Both the position numbers and the translations under genes were made by a program. The notes below the pieces were generated by a model. That model was not told where the DNA came from. It ran no database searches and worked only from the letters and a program-made list of their open reading frames with translations. Shown piece after piece: positions 13,701 to 25,793 of a DNA stretch of 64,000 bases. The stretch lies in assembly GCA_013076295.1 (NCBI GenBank), contig RQOL01000519.1:496001-560000 (forward strand). The letters are read 5' to 3'. The number at the start of each line of letters is the position of its first letter. Positions within the stretch are counted from its first letter, which is position 1. This stretch comes from Sanderia malayensis. Taxonomy: Eukaryota; Cnidaria; Scyphozoa; Semaeostomeae; Pelagiidae.

Positions 13701-16700
13701 TTTAAACATTTATACCTGCTGGCTCTTGTGACAATTCTATCAAATGTTTCCTCGTGTCTGATAAGTGGGTATTGTTGATACCATCTTGTAGAGTGAGTAT
13801 ACTCTTTGATACCAAAATACAACATGTCCAGGTCATTAACTTTCACGCATTTGTCATCCAACAAATTCGAAGAGTTGCCTAAAGTAAAAAAGCAGTAATT
13901 GATTGTCAACAAATGAATAAAAATAATGATGGACAAAATACTTTTTCATTTATCTCTAAAACTGAAGTGCTTACCTGCAATTTTCCTGGCATCAGTCCAA
14001 AATACTTCATTATCCGGATCAATAAATGACTGTCTGGTTTGGAACATGAACGGGACGGCGGTGACAAAAAGCGGTATGACATTTGTGGATTCAAACACTT
14101 CTTTCAAATTCGGCAAAACATCTGGCATTCCCTGTGGCAGACAGTAATTCTGGCACTGATCAAATATCAACACAAACAACGTGTGTGTTTGCTTCACAGC
14201 TCTCTTAACAAACATATCCCATTTGTTGATGCTCATTTGCCAATCGGAATACGTGATGACGTATTTTTCACCGGTCTTGTAATCCATCGCATTCTCCTCC
14301 GTCTCGAGGCCGAGATCGAATAGAATGCCAGATTCGGAAAGACGTTTGATCGTCTGTCGATACAATGACATGTTGTGAGGCACGACGATCAACAGTTCTA
14401 CACGTGCAAACGAAGGCAACTCTAGCACGTCCGTATCATCAGCAATGGTGCACAGTTGAGTAAGTAATTGCTGAGCCATTGATGACTGATTGGCGAATAT
14501 GGCCTGCGAGCTGGATTGAAGGGTGGCTGTCGGTGCTTGTGTTGGTATGAAAATCGATGCATCAGAGTTTGTTATTCGCCCCACCACAGGAGCACTGAAA
14601 GGATAGAAGCATTGGGCACCAGTTGTCTTTTTAAAAGTAGCAAGTTGCGAGTTCAATGCATGCTCTGTTTGGTGGAAATGATATTTCAGCTTCTCGATAT
14701 CTTTGGCAAACGGTGAATTGACAATGCCTTGGAGCCCAAGTGATTCCGCCAGCAGTTTAGCGTGAGTTATGCCTGTTACAAGAACACAGAACTCCGGAGG
14801 TCCTTGATTCGGAGTCGAAAGAATCACAATGAAATTTGGGATGTTTTTCACTTTACCCGATTTCGTCTGCGCAAAAGTGTCGTGAACCCAGCGCAACGCC
14901 TTAAAGATTCCGTTTTGGAATGAAAAGCTCGATGTTATGACTTTGACGCGACCTTTCGAAGAACTCGCGAGTAAATTCGCGATCACAGGCAGTTGTCCCA
15001 GAGACACATTTCCCAACTGCGAGAGAACCACCTGACTTCGGGATGACGACATGTCAAGTCTTGCTCTCTGTAGTAAACCTTCGATCTCCTCGCGAGAGAT
15101 GTTGTTATACTCTTCCAAGGCTGCGAGGTACTGAATGAGAACAAGTATAGATGCAACGTGAGGCAATTTCTGGCTACTGCTCTCCACTGCGGCTTGGTAC
15201 GTGGCGCTTGATCCCGCTGCATTCTGCACCTGCAAAGACTGCGGTCGATTGGTAGCAGTGGCTGCCGTCATGGATGGTACAGAGCCGGCTGTAGTTGATA
15301 CAGTATTGGTATTAGAACCCATGCTGATCAGAGTGCTGGCTGCGTTCTGTTCCATGTGCGAATGGGGTTGTTTGCTGTCAATGTCCTGAGATTTCATCAA
15401 AGAGCCTGTTGCCATTATGGACCCTTTGTTGACGTACGTGGATTCGGTTGAAATAGGACAACTGTCCCCTGATGAGGGTGAATCAAAACAACCATGTAAC
15501 AAATCACTGATGATGATGTCATTGACGTTGTTTGGCAGTTTGAAATTATTGTTCTGACAAAGTAAGAGTACGGGGCGCACGCCGCAAATTGATGATATGG
15601 GCTTCTTAAATGTCAAGAAAATGTCTGTGTCTGGTTTTGGCGATGTTACTGGCATCAGCCCTGGAAATAAACGATGACAAAAAATATTATAGCTGTTTAA
15701 AACATTTCGATATCCCTCCAATGCTTGCAACACTTACAACCACTTACCATAGCTTGTCTTTGCGGGGCCGACTGCCGAAGTTGTCATCACCGCTGCGTTG
15801 GAGTCCGACGCGATATCTATGTTGAGATCGAGGCCAAACCTCTGTTTCTTGGCTGCTGGAAATGAGGTTGGCTGGAGCATAACTTGCTGTGACGTAAGCA
15901 ACATCGGCATTGCATTTTCTAGAGGCGAAAGTACAAAAGTAAGAGTTGATAGAGTATTTAGTAGTCACCCATAAGGACCAACATAAAGAGCTGTATTGAA
16001 AAGAGCAGAAGTTCGTGCCCAAACTACCTTGGCAATATTTAGATGTGAGAAATAGACGTACCTTTTGAAGATTGCATCGTGTATGGGGTGACCAACTCCG
16101 GTGTTCTTCCCACAGATGTTGCAGCCATATTGTACATGGGTAAATTTCGCTTTCTTGTTTCTGCAATTGCAAAATATTTCGTCAAAGGCAATGGCGATAA
16201 CGGCCAGCTAATTAGCTTAGATATAGCCTCGTTTCCAATAGGGATTAATTACAGTGAAAAATGTTTGTGGAAACAAGAGAATCCTTTAATTCTCTGGGTA
16301 CTTTCCAATAAATTTTTAATCCAAAAAGGGAGGATTTCAAAGCCAATGTCTGGAAATAGGATTAATAAACAAAAATATAAAGCATAAAAGACAGGACACA
16401 ACTGATGCTCTCTCTTCACAAACATCAAACCAGATGTGTTATGAATATAGTACTGTCATATATCGTGAAATCCTGATGCAATAAATCCCATATATAAAGA
16501 ACTAAGGACCTGGTCTTCTGACCTGTTAGATCCTCCAGTCTCCACTGAGCATCAATTTGACAAACACTTGAAATAACTTAGTACCTTGTCTTCCCCAAAG
16601 GATTTTATTTTTAAATATGCTTCATTGAGCGGGCAGCAAATCTCTACAGTTTCACTTCATTATTTTCTCAAGTGATCAGTAAGATGGCACGATGAGAGTT

Positions 16701-18200
16701 CCACGAATTACAAAAAAAGAAAATACAAAATCACCTGTGCCCTTCCATGGAATCAAAGCCCCCTTTGTCCATTTTCCATCCTTGTCTTTTAAAATATAAT
16801 ATTTCAAATGCTTTTGTTTCTTTGGCTGTGTTGCAAGTTTCAGATTAATGTGCGTTGAGAATTCTGTGAAATATCTAAACCCAGTTGCCCCACAACCAAT
16901 GCAATTTCCACTAAACCCGAGCATGGCAACAGAATTTCCTTCCGATGGCAGGTATCGCTTGTCCACAGCTGCGACCAACGTCATGCCAATTAGCATTGGT
17001 GATTTTGCTCCAACCAATACAAATCCATCTGGCAGGTTTATGGAAGCCAGTTTATCAGCAAGATAACTTAACCTCACCTCCCCACCTGCCTGGCATTTAC
17101 CTAAAACGAAAACATGATATCAGATTTAATTATGCTGCGATTCATGCAGACATTTCAGCCTTATTCAAACTGTGGCTATGCTGTGATATAAGCTGATTAT
17201 GCTGGCAGACGAAGGCTGATAGCTTCAGTTAAGCATGGGCAGTGGCTATGTGGTAAATGGTTGATGCTGCATGCAATAAAAGATAGGCAGCTAATGAAGC
17301 ACACTGATACATCATATTCAAATTCAAATACCTGGTTCATTACAAACAGTTTGCTCTTGCACAGACGGTGATATATTTGAAGTTGATGTTGTGATGCTAT
17401 GCACATCCCCGTCTCCGATGGCATGGTTACTAGACTCATCTTCAATCTGAGGCTGGTTTGATGATAATGCACTGTTTTGATATCTTGGTATGCTTATAAA
17501 TGGTGAGTATTGAGACAAGGCGTAAATCACACCTGATCCCCCATACGGCATTGGCTCTGTGACAAAAAATAAGAAGCAAGTCAAATTTTATGCACATTGT
17601 TTGAAGCTCCCAGCTTCAACATACAGAGAGTCTTTTTGCATTTTCTAGCAATCAAGATTCCAAAGAGAGCAGATCACAAATAAAATACAAGTAGAAATAT
17701 AAGAAAGATGAATTATTAATTGGTACATTGCTAATTTTAAAGTTGTAGAGCTTAAGCTTAAAGCTTGCAGATGGAATCGTGAAGCTATTAATAAACTTCC
17801 AGCTGCAATGTAATGAAGTAACTATCCCGCATTTGTTGCTTATGTAACTTTCAGAGAGAAGATTGTCTGGCTTGATATACCAGACTGAAGAGTGGTTTTT
17901 ATCATATACAAACCAACTTATATCCTTTATTGCAATACAAAGAAGAGTGACGTGTTGAATACCTGCAACTCCAGTTGGATCAAGAGTTGGAATTTGCTGC
18001 GTTCCAGTAACAGGAAGAACAGTGACGGTTTGATTGGTACTTTGTATTCCTGGCAATCCGTTTACAGCAGAAACGAGTTTACCAAACACTGCATTGCCAC
18101 CAACATTGCTCACAACAAGGGGCACATGGCTCTGAGCCACAATTGGTGATGGGGGGACAACGTATGTTTGAATGGAAATGTTAGATTTATCATCTTCCAT
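7772..18200 (-). CDS. GREB1: GREB1 / GREB1L orthologue
   Basis: Nineteen minus-strand exons join in phase to about 2040 residues (human GREB1 is about 1950). Approximate exons: 18200-17963, 17556-17332, 17100-16735, 16160-16062, 15918-15748, 15660-13975, 13878-13716, 13539-13234, 12926-12820, 12607-12499, 12329-11841, 11596-11517, 11439-11383, 11285-11176, 10672-10190, 9837-9633, 9484-9324, 9010-8865, 8693-7772. Identity to vertebrate GREB1 is plain in [75 protein letters not shown] and [17 protein letters not shown] (about 1399-1406) fits a Walker A loop, and CIGC suggests a zinc ribbon. GREB1 is known as a hormone-receptor-linked nuclear factor with helicase-like and glycosyltransferase-like parts. 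The start has an in-frame TGA just upstream. The weakest boundary is the acceptor of exon 8 (13539). Confidence 0.93.
10680..11165. repeat. Degenerate minisatellite in the GREB1 Walker A intron
   Basis: The intron 10673-11175 consists almost entirely of diverged tandem copies of a unit of about 25-30 bases containing ATATTGCAGAGATA and AGATAGCTGGATA-type words. On the minus strand it stays open and reads as repeated YLSAIYL / YLCNI-like peptides. This explains the long minus ORFs 10831-11271 and 10812-10997, which are not coding. The intron splits GPPQ from VGKT. Confidence 0.8.
13568..13692. repeat. Second block of the GREB1 intronic minisatellite
   Basis: Four to five copies of GAGATATTGCAGATATACA-like units with a period of about 30 bases lie in the intron between GREB1 exons 7 and 8. 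The unit belongs to the same family as the repeat at 10.7-11.2 kb, so one sequence has expanded in two introns of the same gene. Confidence 0.75.
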
Positions 18201-19759
18201 TGTCTTACAGCATCACTTACATTTAATGTTCAATATGTCACCTGGAAAATGCAAATAAATATTAGTAAACTTATGTCAAAGTCTGGAATTTGTTTGAATA
18301 GTCAAGACAGTCGGGTCAATAACGCACTTCTATTCCAGACAGTAGTGGTGAAAACGTCTGGAATATCATGTGGAACATAAACCTGACTTTACACAACAGA
18401 AGAAGGATAATACAAATTAAACTATTTAAACAGGACTAAAACTCTCTGAATCTCAAGGCTTTAAGGTGGGACACGGTTCAGTTTTCGTGGCATTTTGTTT
18501 CGTTTTTAAAACATATTTCGCAAGATTGAGAATTTGATACCCTTGCCGAGCTTCACAGGCAAAGACGGCCAGGTCTAGTCTGCGAAACACGCTGTGATGT
18601 TTGCCGTAGGACGTGCTGCGACGCACTCAAAATGTTGGCCTAAATAAGCTAGAGAGTAAAGCGACTTACTTAAACGCTTCAAAAATTGTTTAAAAAAGAT
18701 ACCATTAAAACTGAAATAATACAAAATGCAAGCCAATTCTATGTTCATTAATTCGATATCATATGCATTCTTTAAGATACAGAAGACGTGATATAGTACT
18801 CGAATACATATGTGTCTGTGTGAAGTTATTTCATTCAAGCTCAAAAAAAAATTTCAAATACCTTGAATGAAACACGAGGATTTCTAGAAAGTTGCTGCAT
18901 ATGAAAAAGCTCCCCAAGTTGATAATAGCCAGAAAACGCTGATATAATGCAAGAAGACACGTTGTTTATTTACACCTTTAGTTTAATCACTTCCTTGTAG
19001 ATCAAAGTAAACCAGCGTTTGTTAATAAAGAAACGAGTTGCGACAAGTTCATGTCTATTCCTTCAATCACTTGGTCTTTCTTCGAACCTGATGAGAGGAG
19101 AAGGCCGTGGCAGACCAAATTTTCAAGTTTGACAGGTTTTACTGTGAAGGAAGTGACGTAATGACAGACCACGTTATTAGCCAATTATCTCACAGGAAAA
19201 TAGATGGACCATCTGCTTTAACGGAAGTGGACTTAATTTCATCAACTTTCGATTTTCATTTTACAAATTGACCAATCAGGTTGGACTGGGTCAGACCCAT
19301 ATTTAGGAATGCGTTACGTCATGGGAATCTACTCTGTCGCAATGGTCTGCAAGATCAAAAAGTTTTGAGACCAGATCAGCTGAGCCAAACAGAAGTTAAC
19401 ATCTTCCGGGTTAACTCGAGATTAACACATGACTAATATTTCAAGAAAATTCACCGTCAGTAAATAAAACACAGTTGTAAACAAATTTTTTCCAATATCT
19501 ACTAATTATAAAATTTGTGTACACATTTTTTTTATAAGAAGCCAACCTCGATATTGAGGAATTGGTTCTAAAGTATAACGGCCTTCAGTTAATAAAATAT
19601 ATTGTAAATTCATAAAGAAAATTATCAAAGACTCCCCCAAAAAATTTGTATAAATATTTAAAAAAAACTGTGGCTTATGCTGAAGGAAAATACTGGACCA
19701 TTCGACCATGTACGCGAAAAATCCATGCGCTTTGTGAAACGCTTCAAGACAGAGTGAAC
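18201..19759. other. Intergenic: GREB1 5' flank and EndoU 3' flank
   Basis: 1559 bases between two minus-strand genes. Bases just above 18200 include the GREB1 leader (in-frame TGA before the ATG). A minus ORF of 60 codons (19184-19002) has no splice or family support. No RNA gene or repeat stands out. Non-coding GREB1 leader exons could lie here unseen. Confidence 0.45.
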
Positions 19760-22422
19760 TTATCGAGGCATGACAGGATAGCAAGTGCGGATCTTGCCTG
19801 CCAACTTATGGCATTTGATGATTACATCTTCGCCTCCAAGGGTTATATTAGCAGATTCATAACCCATTAGAAATACAGTTGTATACAAGGCGATCTCAAA
19901 TTCTGGTGAAACGCCAATCAGCGACGATCCAATGGGTTTCGTCTCGCCTTTCCATGTAAACTGGATTGTCACCAAATGAGGGTTCTATAGATAGAATAAA
20001 ATAAAATAAAATAAAAACAAGTTAAACTTTTGAATAGGTCAATGAACTTGAATATCAACAGCTTATTTATATGTCAATCCCATCAATGACTAGTTTTGTG
20101 GTTTCTTACAAACAAATCTCTTATAAAAACATCATAACAATATGACAAGTCTTGTCTTTATTATAATCCACATTTTGCAAACAGTTGCACTGCGTAAAAG
20201 TAACAACACCATTATTCAAAATAGGTTGCAAACATCATATCATGGGATTACACGAAACGTGTTTTTCCAGTTTAGAAAACCGGTTTCCAATACCACAGGT
20301 ATTTGCAGTGGATAAAAGCAATAAAAGTTAAGCATTCCTCTTTAATTTCTAAACAAGATTTTCAGATAACATTTTGGAAAGTAATGTCACTCTGTCAACT
20401 GGAGAAGCAAGGCTAAGCTCTTGAAAACGAAGGAGATTTGGTTCAGTGACTTTATTCAATAAATTGTTTGACTTTGAATAAAAACACAGATCAAGGAATA
20501 ACTTTTCATTGATGTGGTTTGAAGAAAGAGTCACATGATAAAGCAGTAAAAAGGACGAATATTAAATTAATTGCATTAAATAAATATTACCTTGGCACCC
20601 GATATGAAACCCTTGTAATCAACATTTCCTAACTTTTCTTGCAAGTAAAATTGAATCCAGTTGTGAAAGCCAATCACTTGTTTATCCCCACGAGTTTCTC
20701 CCACAAATACATGTTCAAAACCAGAAGAATCTTGTGCTCTGCAAAAAAATACGAACCCTTGAGCTTACCATAATAGAGCTTACAAACATGACTGAAAATA
20801 CTTTTAGAATAGAGTATCTTGACAACATTAAGAGAATGACAAAAAGTAATGTTTGTTTATCAGCACAAAAAAAATACTAAAAACAAAGGTTAATTAGGTT
20901 TATAGCATCACCAGGAGTTGAATGACCTGAAGGACAACACAGCACAGTCACAGCATGTTGACAAGAGTAGAGTTGATAGTAAAGCCAATGGCATAATTAA
21001 GAATACTTTCAGAAAAATGTTCATGGGGAGCTATTATAAGGAACTATTATAAAAAATATAATAGTTCCCAAAGTAGGAAAAGAATATAAAATATATAACA
21101 AATCTACCTCTCGCCTCTTGTACTTCTGTACAAATAAAACCACAATTTATAGAAATCACGTTTGAATTCATCAATATCCGGGTTTACCAATTTCTTTGAC
21201 TTGAGAAATTTGTATGCTTCTTTCATGACATCCGCATCAAATACGAGATTGATAAATCGCCAGTTTTCTTGTTGCTCCTGCTTTGTCACAACTTCTGGTA
21301 GGCCAGTTTCATTTTCATAATTATCCAACAATGCTATAAATGCTGACCATGAAGAAATGGAAATGGTTACGACTAAATTAATCGAATTTGAACCATATAC
21401 GGGGGCAAAGAAGGCACTTGAAATTTGGGGGTATGGACTTTCAAATAAAGCATTCCATGCTCCACTGCTAGTACCCAGTTACTAATAGAAAGGACAACTA
21501 TACGTATTTTGAAATTTGAAAATTCAAAATAGCTGTGAGGGCCAGGAAAAGTTCTTAGGTGCCCCTTTATCAACATAAATTCAAGAAAAGGGCATTTCTT
21601 TACTTGAAAAAGTATAATTCTCTAATCAAAAAGCGCACCTTTCTACTCTAAGGGAACACATGATCAAAATTTGGGGACACGTGCCTTAGATGCCCACCTG
21701 GTTCCTACCTCAATACATTAAATACTGTCTTTATCAAAAGTGACAGTGACATGATCAAATACCTTTGAATGTGTCTTTTTTCAAAACATTCGCATCAACA
21801 AATTCAAACAATGGATCTTCTGCTCTATCTGGACCATCATAAGAAAACCTTGTCTTTCCTTGCAAATCTAATTTATAGTCAACATCTGGGGTAAGACGAT
21901 TTTTGTCCAAATCCCAAAGCTTTTCGCAGACGGCGACCAATTCCGCATCATAAACAGGATCGCTATTTTCAATTGAAATAAAAAATAATTAAAATAAATG
22001 ACATGTTAATAATAGATGAAAATTTTAAAATGACTATAATAAAAAATGAATTTGTTCCAAAGAGGAGATGTGTACCACGTTCACTTTTTCAGACTCCCGC
22101 CCACCTTTTTACAAAACATTCATTGTACGGAAACAAGTGCAGGAGGTTAGGCTTCATACAAAAGGGGCATAATTTCGGATAGCGGGAGTCTTCTGAAAAT
22201 ATTATCCGACATTCATACTAAGCAGCAGAGTAATAGCGCTTCATCGATATATAAATTTACGCTATTTATTGCTTCAGTCGTAAACTGAAAATCCTGCCTA
22301 ACTGACCCATGCATTTGGCACTGCCAAGATAATTCTCTTCTCCTCCCTCTCACGGACAGTAATAATTCATTTATTTGATTATAATATAGCAAAAATAAGT
22401 TTATTACTTACTCTCTAGGCAT
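19760..22422 (-). CDS. EndoU-family endoribonuclease
   Basis: Five minus-strand exons (22422-22412, 21962-21763, 21333-21108, 20738-20591, 19984-19760) join in phase to 269 residues, the size of a single XendoU domain. XendoU/PP11 enzymes cleave RNA 5' of uridines and leave 2',3'-cyclic phosphates. Catalytic-type residues are visible in FEHVFVGE (His and two Glu) and GFHNW (second His), followed by the family motif [17 protein letters not shown] (human GSAFIGSSPEFEFALYS). No signal peptide is present: the chain begins [15 protein letters not shown], suggesting a cytosolic or nuclear enzyme unlike secreted placental ENDOU. The first coding exon has only 11 bases. It is supported by phase, a gtaagt donor and an in-frame TAG upstream, but it is the least certain part. 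Confidence 0.9.
21040..21068. repeat. Perfect 12-bp hairpin in an EndoU intron
   Basis: GGAACTATTATA and its exact reverse complement TATAATAGTTCC are separated by five adenines. It sits 40 bases downstream of an exon in transcript terms, inside the intron between exons 3 and 4. It may be a remnant of a small mobile element. Confidence 0.6.
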
Positions 22423-22559
22423 CCTAATTCTCTAGACCTTGCAAAAAAGTAAAACTTGGAAGTTGAAAGATCACCACACCCAAGATCAAATGGTTGGCAA
22501 AAGATCCCAATGCAGATATTTGAGATTGAGATATTCAACGAAAGGAAAAATGTTGAAAA

Positions 22560-23990
22560 CATAGATACTCCTGCGCAGTGGCTTATATATATTACTGCGC
22601 ATGCACCCCCACCTTTAGGCCATACTAACCCTGACACTAACCCTAACCCTAACCCCAACCCTAATCCTCACACAAGTCACTGTGGATATCAATACGTCAT
22701 AGGTACTCCTGCGCAGTAGCCTATATATGTTACTGCGCATGGCCACCCACCTTTAGGCCACACTAACCCTAACCCTAACCCTAACCCCAACCCTAATCCT
22801 CACACCAAACACTATGGACATCAAGACGTCATGGATACTCCTGCGCAGTGGCCTATATATGTTACTGCGCATGGACACCCACCTTTAGGCCACACTAACC
22901 CTAACCCTAACCCTAACCCTAACCCTAACCCTAACCCTAACCCTAACCCTAACCCTAACCCCAACCCTAATCCTCACACAAGTCACTGTGGACATCAATA
23001 CGTCATGGATACTCCTGCGCAGTGGCCTATATATGTTACTGCGCATGGACACCCACCTTTAGCCCACACTAACCCTAACCCTAACCCTAACCCTAACCCT
23101 AATCCTCACACAAGTCACTGTGGACATCAAAACGTCATGGATACTCCTGCGCAGTGGCCTATATATGTTACTGCGCATGCACACCCACCTTTAGGCCACA
23201 CTAACCCTAACCCTAACCCTAACCCTAACCCTAACCCTAACCCCAACCCTAATCCTCACACAAGTCACTGTGGACATCAATACGTCATGGATACTCCTGC
23301 GCAGTGGCATATATTTGTTACTGCGCATGGACACCCACCTTTAGGCCATACTAACCCTAACCCTAACCCTAACCCTAACCCTAACCCTAACCCTAACCCC
23401 AACCCTAATCCTCACACAAGTCACTGTGGACATCAATACGTCATGGATACTCCTGCGCAGTGGCATATATATGTTACTGCGCATGGACACCCACCTTTAG
23501 GCCATACTAACCCTAACCCTAACCCTAACCCTAACCCTAACCCTAACCCCAACCCTAATCCTCACACAAGTCATTGTGGACATCAATACGTCATGGATAC
23601 TCCTGCGCAGTGGCATATATATGTTACTGCGCATGGACACCCACCTTTAGGCCATACTAACCCTAACCCTAACCCTAACCCTAACCCTAATCCTCACACA
23701 AGTCACTGTGGGCATCAAAACGTCATGGATACTCCTGCGCAGTGGCCTATATATGTTACTGCGCATGGACACCCACCTTTAGGCCACACTAACCCTAACC
23801 CTAACCCTAACCCTAGCCCTAATCCTCACACAAGTCACTGTGGACATCAATACGTCATGGATACTCTTGCGCAGTGGCCTATGTATGTTACTGCGCATGG
23901 TCACCCACCTACTCTGGATATCCATACGTCATGGATGCTCCTGCGCAATGGCCTATATATGTTACTGCGCATTCACTCACCTTCTGAGAA
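22560..23990. repeat. Interstitial telomere-repeat minisatellite
   Basis: About eleven tandem units of roughly 75-175 bases. A full unit reads: TACTCCTGCGCAGTGG, CCTATATATGTTA, CTGCGCATGGACACCC, ACCTTTAGGCCACAC, then four to eleven TAACCC hexamers, then TAATCCTCACACAAGTCACT and GTGGACATCAATACGTCATG. TAACCC is the complement of the TTAGGG telomere repeat. Length differences come mostly from hexamer number. Because hexamers keep frame, the + strand stays open for 391 codons (22831-24006) as Asn-Pro repeats; the flanking units carry stops, so I treat this as non-coding. The last two units are degenerate and lack hexamers. The array fills most of the space between divergent EndoU and CREG. Confidence 0.95.
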
Positions 23991-24108
23991 ATCCGATGTC
24001 ATCTGAGTAGCACGTGGTACACAGGTGAAATAATAATCAAACTTCAAGTTTTGTCTTGTTTTCTGGACGACTAATTCAATTTTTGTGTGCTTCGTTGTTC
24101 TGTGCAAC

Positions 24109-25793
24109 ATGGTGGAAAGCATGAACAAGGAAGAAAAGTTAAATTTTATTTCAAATTCAAGCCAACAAGAATTGCTAATGTCTTCACGCGCTAACATTGT
24201 AGTTGCGGGTAGGCCTAACACGTATGGAATAGGCCCAATTTGGACAATTTTTATCATCATGGCCACCTTCTTGATAATATCTGGATTTCTTGCTTGTCAA
24301 AGTTTCAACAGAACTTCTACCAGGGGTGTGTTTAATTTATATATTTCGCGAATTATCCTATATACCTACAATTGCTCCTTAAACAATTAACTCATTGTAG
24401 CAACGCCCCCCCCCCTCCCCGGGAACTTTTACCCAATAATTAATTGTTTTCTTCAGATCGTGGTACTGAGAGCCAAATGCTTTTTCGTCACAAGAGCAAA
24501 AAGTTTGATTGGCAAGGTGTGCGACCTCCGTATAAAGAGAAGGCACGAATGGGTAAGTTATGAATGAGGAATGAGTTAAATAAATTTGCACTACTTGAAG
24601 CATACATGATGAAAGAAGCATTGTAATCAAGTAATTTAATCCACTAAACATTTGACTTATGATGGCTTTTGACTGTTTTTTTTTTGTTTCAGCTCGATAT
24701 ATAGTGCATAACAGTCAATGGGGTGTCCTGACAACTTTTTCAACCCATATGAAAGGATTCCCGTGGGGTGAAGTTGTCTCAGTCTCAGACGGACTTGTGA
24801 ACAGTTCTACTGGTCAGTGAAGCTCTAACATTCATTGTAATTTAACCCTACATGCACCATAGCTTAACCAACTTAACCCTGGGTACATTTGGGGACACAT
24901 CCCTCCAATCATTGCCACCATCAACCTTTTAATGTGCTCAAATTTGATGAGAATGCTTAGAGGCAGAGCAGATAAGGGCGCAGTGCGAAGTTTCACTATT
25001 GGTTAAAAGTGTGGCACCTCAAATTCTCTTTCTCTCCCCTTTTCGTCAGTGCTGGCTCTGCCCCTATACATGTAGCATGATGTTCCAAAGCATCTTCAAA
25101 TCTTGCTCTTTTTGTCTGTATACAGGAATTCCTTTGATTTATATTTCAACAATGGACATAGCAGCCCATGATTTGGACAAGACACCCCAAGCATCTTTCA
25201 CATTCTCTGAAGCTCAGAGTGATTGGTGTCGTGTGAATAAGCTGGACCCAGAAGATCCAAGATGTGGCAGGGTACATTTATTTGGCAATGTAAGTAATCC
25301 ATGGCTTTGTTGATCAATACTCCCCTTTTTATTGAACCAATAGATCCAGAAGCCAGCAATAGAAATATTTGTATCCATTTTTCATTTGGGAAAGCTTGTT
25401 CTGTAACACCTATTTGCATGGTTTATGACATATGGATTTTAGATCCTGAGTTATATTCTATCCATGTTCCTAAGATTACAAAGTTAACTCCTGATGAAGT
25501 TCCAAGTGCCAAGAAATCCATGTTCACGAGACATCCAGTAATGGCACATTGGCCTGAGTCACATCGTAAGTTTGAATTTTGATTTTTTGCTATTTTTAAG
25601 AGATCAGTTCCGGCAGCAAGCTATTTTGAATCCAGTAACTTCATGAAAAACTGTTTCTCTTTCAATCCATTTGAACTTGATGTTTTTAGATTTCTTCTTT
25701 GCAAAAATCAAGCTGGTAAAGGTTCAAGTTTTGGATTTCTTTGGCCCAATATCAGATGTTGCAATTGAGGACTACCTCAAAGCTACACCTTAA
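24109..25793 (+). CDS. CREG-family secreted or lysosomal glycoprotein, membrane-anchored form
   Basis: Six exons (24109-24325, 24457-24552, 24693-24812, 25126-25289, 25475-25565, 25690-25793) join in phase to 263 residues. CREG proteins have an FMN-binding-like split-barrel fold, are secreted or lysosomal, and influence growth and differentiation. Family motifs seen are ARYIVHNSQWGVLTTFSTH (human ARFVTHVSDWGALATISTL), IPLIYISTMDIAAHDL, ASFTFSEAQSDWC, DPEDPRCGRVHLFGN, FTRHPVMAHWPESH and VQVLDFFGPISDV. The N-terminus is odd: 35-40 polar residues precede a hydrophobic stretch WTIFIIMATFLIISGFLAC, which looks like a type II signal anchor and not a cleavable signal peptide. AATAAA lies at about 25973. 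It shares an upstream region with EndoU. CREG1 versus CREG2 cannot be decided. Confidence 0.92.

Noticed and set aside
15744..16172. 142-codon minus ORF beginning [12 protein letters not shown]
   Set aside because: Wrong frame across GREB1 exons 4 and 5; the GREB1 frame there reads [11 protein letters not shown] and [11 protein letters not shown].
22423..24108. Regularly spaced repeats as a CRISPR array
   Set aside because: Units are not identical short repeats with unique spacers; the 'spacers' are TAACCC hexamers, and the host is an animal.
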